Assembly: GCA_028869005.1 (NCBI GenBank)
Contig: JAGWTJ010000002.1
Location: forward strand, 1-44,710
Direction: 5' to 3'
Length of the DNA stretch: 44,710 bases
Source of the DNA: Burkholderiales bacterium
Lineage (GTDB): Bacteria > Pseudomonadota > Gammaproteobacteria > Burkholderiales > Burkholderiaceae_C
Numbering within the stretch: the first letter of the stretch is position 1; every line of letters begins with the position of its first letter. Of the stretch, positions 19,074 to 29,719 are shown piece after piece. The position numbers were made by a program, and so were the translations under genes. The notes under the pieces are model-generated. The model made no database searches. It was not told the DNA's origin and saw only the letters and a program-made list of their open reading frames with translations.

Positions 19074-20336
19074 TCAGCCGGCGCCGGACCGCCGCAGCAC
19101 GCGCTGCGGGAACGGGATCTCGACTCCCATGGCATCGAGCGTGCGCAGGATGGCGAGGTTGACATCGCTCCTGACGTTGCCGGTGCCGTTGACCGGGTCG
19201 GCGATCCAGAAGCCCACGGTCAGGTTCAGCCCGTCGGCAGCGAACTCGCTCAACTGCGCGCTCGGAGCCGGCGCGGCGATGACCCTCGGCACCGCGGCGG
19301 CGGCCGCCACCAATCGCGGCAGCACGGCATCGAGGTCGGTGCCGTAGGCCACCTGCACCGTGGTCGTCACCGCCACGTTCGGATCGGCGAGCGAGTAGTT
19401 CTCCACGCGCTGCGTGACCATCATCTCGTTGGGCACGATGCTCTCGCGCCCGTTGAGCGCGCGGATCATCGTGTAGCGCGTCGTGATGTCGGTGATGCGG
19501 CCCTCGAAACTGTCGACCTTGACGATGTCGCCGATGCGCATGCTGCGCTCGGCGAGGATGACGAAGCCGCTGACGTAGTTGGAAGCCAGCCGCTGCAAGC
19601 CGAAGCCGACGCCGACGCCGACCGCGCCGCCCAGCACACCGAGCGTCGTCAGATCGATGCCCGCCGCCGACAGCGAGAACATCAGCCCGAGGAACAACAG
19701 CAGCGTGCGCACCAGAGTGGCCGCCATGCGGCGGATGCTGAGGTTGTCGGTGGCGCCGCGCAGCAGTCGCGCCTCGAAGGCCGAGCTGAGCCACAGCGCG
19801 AGCACCAGCACCACCACCGAGCTCACCACGCCGTCGAGGACGTTGCGCGCAGAGATCCGCGTGTTGCCGATCTTCCAGCGGATCTCGTCCAGCTCGCCGA
19901 GCACGTACGGCAGCACGCCGGTGATCCACAGCACGGCCGCGATCCAGGCCAGCCAGGCCACGCTGCGGCCTACCGACTGCATCGGCGGCGAGTTGGGGAA
20001 TGCGCGGTGCAGCACATGCACGACCAGCCTGATCACCGCCAGCGACAGCAGGATCGGCACGACCAGCCTGAATACCGCGGGCGGCAGGTCGGCGAACAGC
20101 AGCGCGCGCGCCAGCAGCGCGAGCGCCAGGGCGAGCAGCGGAAACAGCAGGCCGTCGACGATGCGCGCGCCGAACCAGACCGACGCCGTCGGCCGGCGCG
20201 CACCGCGCAAGAGCAGCCCCAGCACCCAGGCGGCCAGCAGGCAGGTGCCGAAGACGGCCAGTTCGACGAGCGCCGTCGGGCGCGCGAGCGCCTCCAGCAG
20301 TCGCTCGAAGTCCTCGGCGGTGGGCACGCGATTCAT
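19074..20336 (-). CDS. Mechanosensitive ion channel, MscS family
   Basis: GGAVGVGVGFGLQRLASNYVSGFVILAERSMRIGDIVKVDSFEGRITDITTRYTMIRALNGRESIVPNEMMVTQRVENYS. Confidence 0.94.
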   Translation of the reverse strand: MNRVPTAEDFERLLEALARPTALVELAVFGTCLLAAWVLGLLLRGARRPTASVWFGARIVDGLLFPLLALALALLARALLFADLPPAVFRLVVPILLSLAVIRLVVHVLHRAFPNSPPMQSVGRSVAWLAWIAAVLWITGVLPYVLGELDEIRWKIGNTRISARNVLDGVVSSVVVLVLALWLSSAFEARLLRGATDNLSIRRMAATLVRTLLLFLGLMFSLSAAGIDLTTLGVLGGAVGVGVGFGLQRLASNYVSGFVILAERSMRIGDIVKVDSFEGRITDITTRYTMIRALNGRESIVPNEMMVTQRVENYSLADPNVAVTTTVQVAYGTDLDAVLPRLVAAAAAVPRVIAAPAPSAQLSEFAADGLNLTVGFWIADPVNGTGNVRSDVNLAILRTLDAMGVEIPFPQRVLRRSGAG

Positions 20337-20397
20337 CGCCGCGTGCTCGGAGCTCGTGAACGCATGCCGCGCGCCCGCAGGGCCGTCTCACGCTCCA

Positions 20398-21336
20398 TCA
20401 GCGCATGTCGGCGAGCACCGCCAGGTGCGCCGCCACGCTGCGCGCCAGCGAGCTGAGGTTGTAGCCGCCTTCCAGGCACGACACGATGCGCCCGCCGCTG
20501 TGGCGCTCGGCGACGGCGACGATCAGCCGCGTGATCCACTCGTAGTCGGCTTCGACCAGCCCGAGCTGGCCGAGGTCGTCCTCGCGGTGCGCGTCGAAGC
20601 CGGCGCTGACGAACATCATCTGCGGCCGGAACGCGTCGAGCGCCGGCAGCCACATCTGCTCGATCGTCTGGCGCAGCACCGCGCCGCGCGTGTACGGCGG
20701 CACCGGCACGTTGACCATGTTGGTCCCCTTGGGCACGGCGCCGCTGTACGGATAGAGCGGGTGCTGGAAGAAGCTGACCATCAGCACGCGCTCGTCGCCG
20801 GCGATGATGTCCTCGGTGCCGTTGCCGTGGTGCACGTCGAAGTCGACGATCGCCACGCGCTCGAGGCCGTGCACGTCGAGCGCGTGGCGCGCGGCGATGG
20901 CCACGTTGTTGAAGAAGCAAAAGCCCATCGCCTCGTCGCGCGTGGCGTGGTGGCCGGGCGGGCGCACGGAGCAGAAGGCGCGCTCGGCGCGGCCGCCCAG
21001 CACGTCGTCGGTGGCGGCCACCGCGGCGCCGGCGGCGCGCAGCGCGGCGTCGAGCGTGGCCGGGCAGGCCACGGTGTCGGGGTCGAGGTAGCGCGGCTCG
21101 TCGGCGGCCTTCACCTGCTCGAGCAGATCGACCAGCTTGGTCACGTAACCGGCGGTATGCGCACGCTCGACCTGCTCGAGCGTGGCCTTGGGCGCATCGC
21201 GGAACTCGAGCGCCACGTCCAACCCGGTGGCGAGCAAGTGGTCGGAGATGGCATCCAGCCGCTGCGGGCACTCGGGGTGGCCGGAGCCCATGTCGTGGCG
21301 GCGGCAGTCCGGATGACTGTAGAAGACGGTACTCAT
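20398..21336 (-). CDS. Histone deacetylase / acetoin utilization (AcuC/HDAC) superfamily
   Basis: VRPPGHHATRDEAMGFCFFNNVAIAARHAL...VAIVDFDVHHGNGTEDI...VSAGFDAHREDDLG: HDAC active-site motifs. Confidence 0.94.
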   Translation of the reverse strand: MSTVFYSHPDCRRHDMGSGHPECPQRLDAISDHLLATGLDVALEFRDAPKATLEQVERAHTAGYVTKLVDLLEQVKAADEPRYLDPDTVACPATLDAALRAAGAAVAATDDVLGGRAERAFCSVRPPGHHATRDEAMGFCFFNNVAIAARHALDVHGLERVAIVDFDVHHGNGTEDIIAGDERVLMVSFFQHPLYPYSGAVPKGTNMVNVPVPPYTRGAVLRQTIEQMWLPALDAFRPQMMFVSAGFDAHREDDLGQLGLVEADYEWITRLIVAVAERHSGGRIVSCLEGGYNLSSLARSVAAHLAVLADMR

Positions 21337-21376
21337 TGGCGCATCGGTACTCGGCGTTTCTAGTATGGTCCGGCGG

Positions 21377-22303
<927 letters not shown>

Positions 22304-22346
22304 CCGCCTGCGCGAGCGCCCCGCAAACGTCCGGCGTCGTCCGATC

Positions 22347-23366
22347 ATGAACGGCGCGGCGGGAATCGCATCCGCATCGGCCGCATCAACCGCTGCGGCG
22401 GCCATCGAGCGCCGTCGCGGCGGCCTGCGCGAGCGCTTGCGCCGCTGGTGGCAAGACCGGCTGCCGCTCACCGACACCTGGGTGCTCGGCCAGCGCAACA
22501 TCTACATCCTGCCCACGCGCGCCGGCCTGGCCTTCGTGCTGACGCTGGTGGTGATGCTGATCGCGGCCATCAACTATCAGCTCAGCCTGGGCTACGCGCT
22601 GACCTTCCTGCTCGCCGGCGCGGGGCTGGTGTCGATGCACCTCACGCACGGCAACCTGCGCGGGCTGACGCTGCATCTGAAGCCCGCCGCCCCGGTGTTC
22701 GCCGGCGAGCCGGCACGGCTCGAAGTCGTGATCACCAACGCCGCTCGCGCGCGCCACGGCCTTGGGCTGCGCTTCGCCTCCGCCGCCGAGGCCACCTGGA
22801 GCGACGTCGACGCCGGCGGCCAGCAGAGCACGCAGCTGGCGCTGGTGCCGGCGGCGCGCGGCTGGCATGCGGTGCCGACGCTGGTGGTGGAGACGGTGTT
22901 CCCGTTCGGCCTGTTCCGTGCCTGGACGATCTGGCGCCCGGCCGGCCGCGTGCTCGCCTGGCCGCGGCCCGAGTCGCCGGCACCGGCGCTGCCGCTGGCG
23001 GCCGCCAGCGGCGACGGCCAGCTCTCGCGCCGGCACCGCGACGGCGGCGAGTTCGACGGCGTGCGGCCCTGGCGCCGCGGCGACACGATGCGCCAGGTGG
23101 CATGGAAAAAGGTGGCGCGCGCCAACGAACTCGTGAGCCGCGAGACCACGGGCTCGGGCCGCGTCGAGCTGTGGTTGGACTGGGCCAGCACCGGCGTCGC
23201 CGACACCGAGGCGCGTCTGTCGCGCCTGGCGGCGTGGGTCGAGACTGCCGAGCGCGCCGGCCTGGCCAGCGGCCTGCGCCTGCCCGGTGCCGAACTGGTG
23301 CCCGGCAGCGGCGAGGCGCATCGCCGCGCCGCGCTCGATCGCCTCGCCACCTGGGTGGCGCGATGA
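22347..23366 (+). CDS. DUF58 domain protein
   Basis: Two N-terminal TM segments, then RRHRDGGEFDGVRPWRRGDTMRQVAWKKVARANELVSRETTG, a DUF58 signature. Confidence 0.9.
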   Translation: MNGAAGIASASAASTAAAAIERRRGGLRERLRRWWQDRLPLTDTWVLGQRNIYILPTRAGLAFVLTLVVMLIAAINYQLSLGYALTFLLAGAGLVSMHLTHGNLRGLTLHLKPAAPVFAGEPARLEVVITNAARARHGLGLRFASAAEATWSDVDAGGQQSTQLALVPAARGWHAVPTLVVETVFPFGLFRAWTIWRPAGRVLAWPRPESPAPALPLAAASGDGQLSRRHRDGGEFDGVRPWRRGDTMRQVAWKKVARANELVSRETTGSGRVELWLDWASTGVADTEARLSRLAAWVETAERAGLASGLRLPGAELVPGSGEAHRRAALDRLATWVAR

Positions 23367-25447
23367 ACGGCGGCGCGAACGGCAGCCCGAACAGCGGCCC
23401 GAACGGCCGCGGGAACCGACCGCGCCGGCCCGGCGCGCGTGCCCTCGCCGCGCGCGTCGCGCACCTGCCGCGCGAGGCGCGCGACACGCTGTTCCTGCTC
23501 GTCGTCATCGCCGTCACCATCGCGCCGCACCTGCTGCAACTGCCGGCCTGGTGCGGCGTGATGGCGGTGGCCGTGCTCGCCTGGCGCGCGCGGCTGGCGA
23601 TGACCGGCGGCGCGCTGCCCGGACGCTGGACCGTGACGGCATTGCTCGTGCTGGCCGCTGCGCTCACGCTGTGGGGCGAGCGCACCATCCTCGGCAAGGA
23701 GGCCGGCGTCACGATGCTGGTCGTGCTGATGGCGCTCAAGACGCTCGAACTGCGCGCGCGGCGCGATGCGCTGGTCGTGTTCTTCCTCGGCTTCTTCCTC
23801 GTGCTCACGCACTTCCTGTATTCGCAATCGCTGGCCATCGGAGCGTGGATGCTGCTGGCGCTGTGGGGGCTGCTCACCGCGCTCGTGCTCGCGCACATGC
23901 CGGTCGGCCGGCCGCCGCTGGCGCGTGCCGGCGCGGTGGCGCTGCGGGCGACGGCGCTCGGCGTGCCGCTGATGGCGGTGCTGTTCCTGCTCTTTCCGCG
24001 CATCGGTCCGCTGTGGGGCCTGCCGCAGGACGCCGGCGGGCGCACCGGCCTGTCGGGTTCGCTGCGGCTGGGCGGTGTGGCCGAGGTGGCCAACGACGAC
24101 ACAGTGGCGTTGCGCATCCGTTTCGACGGCGCACGGCCGCGGCCCGACCAGCTGTACTTCCGCGGCCCGGTGCTGTCTACCTTCGACGGCCGCGAGTGGA
24201 CGCGCCTCGTGCCCACGGTGCCGGCCGCTCAGCGTCCGCGCGCCGAGCTGCGACTCGTCGGCGGCCCGCTCGCCTACGAGATGGTGATCGAGCCGAGCCG
24301 TCTCGCGCTGCTGCCCCTGCTCGAACTCACGCCCGACCGGCCCGACGCGGCGCCGGCGGCTCCCGGTTGGCTGTTCACGTTGCGCCCCGATCTGCAGTGG
24401 CAGACCGACCGACCGGTCGACGAGCGGCTGCGCATCCGCGCCCAGGCCTGGCCCGAGTTCCGCCAGGGTCCGGCCGCCGCGGTGCCCGGCCTGCGCGACC
24501 TCGTGCAACTGCCCGCAGGCAGCAATCCGCGCACGCGCGCCTGGGCGGCGGCGCTGCGCGCCGATCCGGCGCTCGCGCACGCCGATGCACGCGCGCTCGC
24601 CGCCGCGGTGCTGCGCCACATCGGCAGCGCCGGCTTCACCTACACGCTCGAGCCGGGCGCCTACGGCGCCGACGCGATCGACGAGTTCTGGTTCGACCGC
24701 AAGCTCGGCTTCTGCGAACACTTCGCCAGCGCCTTCGTCGTCGTGATGCGGGCGCTGGACGTCCCGGCACGCATCGTCACCGGCTACCAGGGCGCCGACC
24801 CCGAGGTGCAGGACGGCTGGTTCGTCGTGCGCCAGTCCAACGCGCATGCCTGGGCCGAGTACTGGCAGCCTGGAACGGGCTGGGTGCGCGCCGACCCGAC
24901 GGCCGCCGTCGCCCCCGGCCGCGTGCAGGCCGGACGCAGCCTGCGGCCGCCGGCCGGCGTGGTGGCCGGGACGCTGAACCGGATCGATCCGGACATCGCG
25001 CGCCGGCTCCGCGCCGCCTGGGAGACGGTGAACAACCGCTGGAATCTATGGGTGCTGAACTATTCGCGCGGCCGGCAGTTCGAGCTGCTGCGCTGGCTCG
25101 GCGTCGAGCGCCCGGATGGGCAGACGCTCGTCTCCACGCTGGTCGGCCTGCTCGGCGTCGCCGCCCTCGCGGCCGCCGGCTGGGCCTGGTGGGACCGCCG
25201 CCGACGCGATCCCTGGCAGCGCCTGCAGCAGCGCGTGCAGCAGCGGCTGGCCGCGCTGGGCGTGAGCGTCGCTGCCCACGAGCCACCGCACACGCGCGCC
25301 GCCCACGTGCGAGCCGCGCTCGGCGGCGCCGGACAGGCGCTGGCCGCTCACCTGGACGCGCTGGCCCGGGCACGCTACAGCGGGCAGCGACTGGACCGAC
25401 ACCGCTGGTGGCGCGAGTTCCGTTCTTTGTCCACCGCGGCGCGTTGA
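23363..25447 (+). CDS. TgpA-like membrane transglutaminase (DUF3488 + transglutaminase-like)
   Basis: Multi-TM N-terminus; KLGFCEHFASAFVVVMRALDVPARIVTGYQGADPEVQDGWFVVRQSNAHAWAEYWQPGTGWVRADPTAAVAP supplies Cys-His-Asp. Confidence 0.93.
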   Translation: MNGGANGSPNSGPNGRGNRPRRPGARALAARVAHLPREARDTLFLLVVIAVTIAPHLLQLPAWCGVMAVAVLAWRARLAMTGGALPGRWTVTALLVLAAALTLWGERTILGKEAGVTMLVVLMALKTLELRARRDALVVFFLGFFLVLTHFLYSQSLAIGAWMLLALWGLLTALVLAHMPVGRPPLARAGAVALRATALGVPLMAVLFLLFPRIGPLWGLPQDAGGRTGLSGSLRLGGVAEVANDDTVALRIRFDGARPRPDQLYFRGPVLSTFDGREWTRLVPTVPAAQRPRAELRLVGGPLAYEMVIEPSRLALLPLLELTPDRPDAAPAAPGWLFTLRPDLQWQTDRPVDERLRIRAQAWPEFRQGPAAAVPGLRDLVQLPAGSNPRTRAWAAALRADPALAHADARALAAAVLRHIGSAGFTYTLEPGAYGADAIDEFWFDRKLGFCEHFASAFVVVMRALDVPARIVTGYQGADPEVQDGWFVVRQSNAHAWAEYWQPGTGWVRADPTAAVAPGRVQAGRSLRPPAGVVAGTLNRIDPDIARRLRAAWETVNNRWNLWVLNYSRGRQFELLRWLGVERPDGQTLVSTLVGLLGVAALAAAGWAWWDRRRRDPWQRLQQRVQQRLAALGVSVAAHEPPHTRAAHVRAALGGAGQALAAHLDALARARYSGQRLDRHRWWREFRSLSTAAR

Positions 25448-25513
25448 TACCCCGCCCCGGCGGTCGGTGCCCCGGCGGCCGTCGGCACAGTGCGGCCGCG
25501 GATAATCGAAGCC

Positions 25514-26644
25514 ATGCGAGGCACGATGAGTCGCAAGCAAGGCCGGCGGCCGGCGTTGCGAGCCGCCGCGCTGGCGCTGGGGACCTGGGCGGCGCTGAGC
25601 GAAAGCGCCGCCGCAATGGCCGCGCCGTCGCACGCCGGAGCCTCCTCACGCACCCCCGCGCCGGCCACGCATCGGGCCGCCCACCCGACCTCCAGCCCGT
25701 CGTTCACGCGCGCGCAGCGCGCGGCGTTCGGCGCCTTCGCGGTCGACTTCGCCGCGCGCGAGGGCGTTCCCGTGGACTGGGTGCTCGCCCAACTCGGCAA
25801 GGCGCACCACGTGGCGGCGGTGCGCCGCCTCGTGATGCCGCCGCCGACCGGGCAGCCGAAGAACTGGCAGGCCTACCGCGAGCGCTTCGTCGAGCCTCAG
25901 CGAATCGGCGCGGGGCTCGCGTTCTGGCGCGACCATGAGGCCTGGCTGCAGCGCGCCGAGGCCGAGTACGGCGTACCGCCGCAGATCGTCGTGGCCATCG
26001 TCGGCGTGGAGACGTTCTACGGCCGTATCGCCGGCAACTTCCGCGTGCTGGACGCGCTCACGACCCTGACTTTCGACTTCCCACCGGGCCGCAAGGACCG
26101 CAGCGCGTTCTACCGCAGCGAGCTCGAGAGCTTCCTGCTGTGGTGTCGCCGCGAGTCGCTCGACCCGACCGAGCCGCGCGGCTCCTACGCCGGGGCGATC
26201 GGGCTGCCGCAGTTCATGCCGGGCAGCCTGGCGCGCTACGGCGTCGACTTCGACGGCGACGGCCACGTGGACCTGCGCCGCAGCGCCGCCGACGCCATCG
26301 GCAGCGTCGCCAACTACCTCGGTCAATTCGGCTGGCAACGCGACATGCCGGCGACCTTCGACGTCGAGCCGCCGACCGCAGACGACGAGCGCGCAGCGCT
26401 GCTGGCGCCCGACATCGTGCCCAGCTTCAGCGCCGCCCAGATGACCGAACGCGGGGCCAGGCTGTCGCCGGCGGGCCTCGCCCACGTCGGGCCGCTGGCG
26501 CTGGTGGCGCTGGAAAACGGCGGCGGCAAGCCGAGCTACTTCGCCGGCAGCGCCAACTTCTACGTCATCACGCGCTACAACTGGTCGAGCTATTACGCGA
26601 TGGCCGTGATCGCGCTGGCCGAGGCGCTCGCGGCAGCCCGATGA
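25514..26644 (+). CDS. mltB: Lytic murein transglycosylase B
   Basis: YGVPPQIVVAIVGVETFYGRIAGNFRVLDALTTLTFDFPPGRKDRSAFYRSELESFLLW...GSYAGAIGLPQFMPGSLARYGVDFDGDGHVDL. Confidence 0.95.
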   Translation: MRGTMSRKQGRRPALRAAALALGTWAALSESAAAMAAPSHAGASSRTPAPATHRAAHPTSSPSFTRAQRAAFGAFAVDFAAREGVPVDWVLAQLGKAHHVAAVRRLVMPPPTGQPKNWQAYRERFVEPQRIGAGLAFWRDHEAWLQRAEAEYGVPPQIVVAIVGVETFYGRIAGNFRVLDALTTLTFDFPPGRKDRSAFYRSELESFLLWCRRESLDPTEPRGSYAGAIGLPQFMPGSLARYGVDFDGDGHVDLRRSAADAIGSVANYLGQFGWQRDMPATFDVEPPTADDERAALLAPDIVPSFSAAQMTERGARLSPAGLAHVGPLALVALENGGGKPSYFAGSANFYVITRYNWSSYYAMAVIALAEALAAAR

Positions 26645-26781
26645 CTTCGGCGGTAGCGCCGCCGACGCGCATCGCGTCAACCGACGGTCGCCCATGCACG
26701 TTGAGGCACGAAGCTCGGTGAATACCGTGACTGCTCGTGCGACTCGGAGCTCCTCGAGTCCAACGTTGCCCCCTCCACATC

Positions 26782-26988
26782 ATGAAGACCCTCGTTTCCT
26801 CGCTGGTGCTCGCCACCGCCTCCGCTTTCGCCTTCGCCCAGGCGCCGGCGCCCGCCGCCCCGGCCACCCCGCCCGCCGCCGCCGCGGCACCCGCCGCCAA
26901 GGCCGATCAGAAGGCCGAAAAGAAGGCCGCCAAGAAGGCCCATCGCAAGGCCAAGCACGCGAAGAAGGCCGCCTCGGCGGCGTCCTGA
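26782..26988 (+). CDS. Small exported Ala/Lys-rich protein (68 aa)
   Basis: MKTLVSSLVLATASAFAFAQ signal-like peptide followed by APAPAAPATPPAAAAAPAAKADQKAEKKAAKKAHRKAKHAKKAASAAS. Confidence 0.65.
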   Translation: MKTLVSSLVLATASAFAFAQAPAPAAPATPPAAAAAPAAKADQKAEKKAAKKAHRKAKHAKKAASAAS

Positions 26989-27096
26989 GCAGGCCGGACC
27001 GGGGTGGGTCAGGCTGGCCCGCTTTCCGGTGGCACGCGGTTCGCCCGAACCGAACGAGCCGGATGGCTGAACGTCCGGGTCAGGAAGTCGGGCGCA

Positions 27097-27134
27097 ACGC
27101 AAGAAAGGCCGGCGCAAGCCGGCCTTTCTTGCGT
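27097..27134. terminator. Bidirectional hairpin: 17-bp perfect stem with GCAA tetraloop
   Basis: ACGCAAGAAAGGCCGGC-GCAA-GCCGGCCTTTCTTGCGT between convergent genes. Confidence 0.85.
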
Positions 27135-27155
27135 CCAGGCTGGCCGTTCGACAGG

Positions 27156-29624
27156 TCAGTTGGGTGGACGCGCCAGCGGCACCGGCTCGTCGACGGCGGG
27201 AAGCCGATGTGTCCAGTAGCGGCGATCGGCCTCGCGCGTGCACGACGCGCTGCCTTCGGCTGACCAGGTCCAGGCGCCGCAGCGGTCGCTGCGCACGACG
27301 GCGATGCCGCGCGCGGCGTAGCGCGCCATGATGTCGGGCGCCGGGTGGCCGAAGCGGCTGCGGTAGGCCGCCTGCACGAGCGCCAGGCGCGGCCCGACGG
27401 CGTCGAGGAAGCCGCCGCTCGACGAGGTGCGGCTGCCGTGGTGCGGCACCAGCAGCACCTCGCTGGCGAGCGCGCTTTCGCGCTCGCGCAGTGCTGCCTC
27501 CTGCGCCGCCTCGATGTCGCCGGTGAGCAGCACGCTGCGCGCGCCGGCGCTCACCCGCAGCACGCAACTCATCGCGTTGGGCTTGCGGGCGCCACCGTCG
27601 GCGCCGTAGTCGGCCGGCAGCGGGTGCAGCATCTCGAAGTCCACGCCGTCCCATCGCCAACGTTGACCCTGCCGGCAGCGCTCCTGCGCGATGCCGCGCT
27701 CGGCGGCCAGGGCCCGCAGCGGATGCTCGTCGGCGAGCGAGCTCGAGAGCCGGCGCACCGGCAGTGCCGCCATCAGCGACGCGGCACCGCCGACATGGTC
27801 GGTGTCGCGATGGCTCAGCACGAGCAGATCGACAGCGCGCTCGCCTCGTGCGCGCAGCAGCGGCACGAGCACGCGCGAGCCGGCGTCGGCGTCCGCCGAG
27901 TACTGTGGCCCGGTGTCGTAGACGAGCAGGTGCGTTCGCGTGCGCAACAGCACCGAGGTGCCCTGCCCGATGTCCACGGCGACCAGCTCGAAGCGGCCGT
28001 CGGCCGGCCGCGCGACGAACGGCAGCAGCAGCGGCAGCATGAGCGGCAGCGCCAGCGCGCGCAGCCGCCAAGGCAGCGGCATCACCGCCAGTGCGCCGCC
28101 GACGAGGCCCGCCGCCACCGCCCAGGCCGGCGCCGCAGCCGCCGTCCAGACCGCGAACGGCAGCCCGACGAGCGCGCTGAGGTAGGCGAGCAGCGCCTGC
28201 ACGCACCAGGCGGCCGGCGCCCACAGCCAGGGCCAGGCCAGCCCGAGCAGCGCCAGCGGCGTGATGACCAGCGTGACGAGCGGTATCGCCACCACGTTGG
28301 CCGCGAAGCCCACCACCGAGATCTGCTGGAAGAACAGCATCGTCAGCGGCGTCAGACCGATCGTCGCCACCGCCTGCTCGCGCAGGCCCGAGCGCAGCGC
28401 CGCAGCGATGCGCGAGCGTCGCCCCGCGGCCGGCGCGGCACGATCGGGCGACGAGGCGGCAAGCAGCGCGACGGCGACGAACGACAGCCAGAACCCCGGC
28501 TGCATCAGCGCCCAGGGATCGAGCGCGACGACGATGGCGCCGGCCACCAGCAGCACGAGGTGCAGCGGCCAGCGCAGCCCGCCGCTGCGCAGCACGACGA
28601 CCGCCGCCAGCATCCACACGGTGCGCTGCGCCGGCACGCCCCAGCCGGCGAAGAGCGCATAGCCTGCAGCCACCGCCAGCCCGCCCCAGCGTCCGGCCGC
28701 ACGTGCCGGCAGCATGAGCGCCAGGCGTTCGCTGCGCCGCCACAGCGCGCCGATCGCGCCGGCGGCGAGCCAGGCGAGCATCGTCACGTGCAGGCCCGAG
28801 ATGCTCATCAGGTGCGCCACGCCACTCAGGCGGAACAGCTCCCAGCCGTCGCGATCGATCGCGCCCTGGTCGCCGAGCGCCAGCGCCGCCAGCGCGCCGG
28901 CCGCCACGGGATCGGCGACGCGGCGCTCGATGGTCTCGCGTGCCGCCTGCCTGGCGCGCTCGATGGGCGCGCCGGCCGCTTCGTCGAGCTTGACGGCCGC
29001 TTGCGCGGCGCGCGAGCGCACCACGCCCGAAGCGCCGATGCCTCGCTCGAAATACCACAGCTCGAGGTCGAAGCCATGCGGATTGGCGCTGCCGTGCGGC
29101 TGGCGCAGGCGCAGCGGCAGCCGCCAGCGCTGGCCGGCGCGCAAGGCCTCGCCGGGGCCGAGCAGCAGCGCCTCGTCTGCGGCGCCGCGATACCAGCCGA
29201 GCGCGAGGCGCTGCGGCACTGACACCGGCTTGTCGCCATGCCGCGCGCTCTCGACTTCGAAGATGAAGTGAGTGCCGAGCTGGCCGGGTCGCGGCATCTC
29301 GACGATGAGACCGGTGACTTCCAGATCCTCGCCCTCGAGCGCCGCAGGCAGCGCGTCGGCCAGGCGCAGCGCAGCTCGTTCCGACGTCATGGCGAACGAC
29401 AGCGCCAGCGCCGCCAGCGTGGCGCCGGCGAGCGCGAGCCGTGGCGCGCGGCCGTGCACGAACCAGGCGAGCACCGCCAGCACGACGGCCGCCGCGCCCA
29501 CGCCGCGCACCCCTCCTGCAGCCCACAGCTCGGGCTGCTGCATCTGCAGCGCCGTGCCCGCCAGCAGCCCTGCCGCCGGGCCGGCCACCCACCACAGCGA
29601 CGCGACACGGCTCGCCCTCCCCAT
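27156..29624 (-). CDS. comEC: ComEC/Rec2 DNA internalization protein
   Basis: SGVAHLMSISGLHVTMLAWLAAGAIGALWRRS (Competence domain) and C-terminal MBL domain VDIGQGTSVLLRTRTHLLVYDTGP...LSHRDTDHVGGAASL. Confidence 0.95.
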   Translation of the reverse strand: MGRASRVASLWWVAGPAAGLLAGTALQMQQPELWAAGGVRGVGAAAVVLAVLAWFVHGRAPRLALAGATLAALALSFAMTSERAALRLADALPAALEGEDLEVTGLIVEMPRPGQLGTHFIFEVESARHGDKPVSVPQRLALGWYRGAADEALLLGPGEALRAGQRWRLPLRLRQPHGSANPHGFDLELWYFERGIGASGVVRSRAAQAAVKLDEAAGAPIERARQAARETIERRVADPVAAGALAALALGDQGAIDRDGWELFRLSGVAHLMSISGLHVTMLAWLAAGAIGALWRRSERLALMLPARAAGRWGGLAVAAGYALFAGWGVPAQRTVWMLAAVVVLRSGGLRWPLHLVLLVAGAIVVALDPWALMQPGFWLSFVAVALLAASSPDRAAPAAGRRSRIAAALRSGLREQAVATIGLTPLTMLFFQQISVVGFAANVVAIPLVTLVITPLALLGLAWPWLWAPAAWCVQALLAYLSALVGLPFAVWTAAAAPAWAVAAGLVGGALAVMPLPWRLRALALPLMLPLLLPFVARPADGRFELVAVDIGQGTSVLLRTRTHLLVYDTGPQYSADADAGSRVLVPLLRARGERAVDLLVLSHRDTDHVGGAASLMAALPVRRLSSSLADEHPLRALAAERGIAQERCRQGQRWRWDGVDFEMLHPLPADYGADGGARKPNAMSCVLRVSAGARSVLLTGDIEAAQEAALRERESALASEVLLVPHHGSRTSSSGGFLDAVGPRLALVQAAYRSRFGHPAPDIMARYAARGIAVVRSDRCGAWTWSAEGSASCTREADRRYWTHRLPAVDEPVPLARPPN

Positions 29625-29719
29625 GCCGGGGCAGTCTAGGCCTGCGGTGTACGATGAGCGATCGCCCCGTCATGGGCCCCCATCGGTGGGCGCAGCAAGC
29701 GATCCCACCTGCATCCGCC

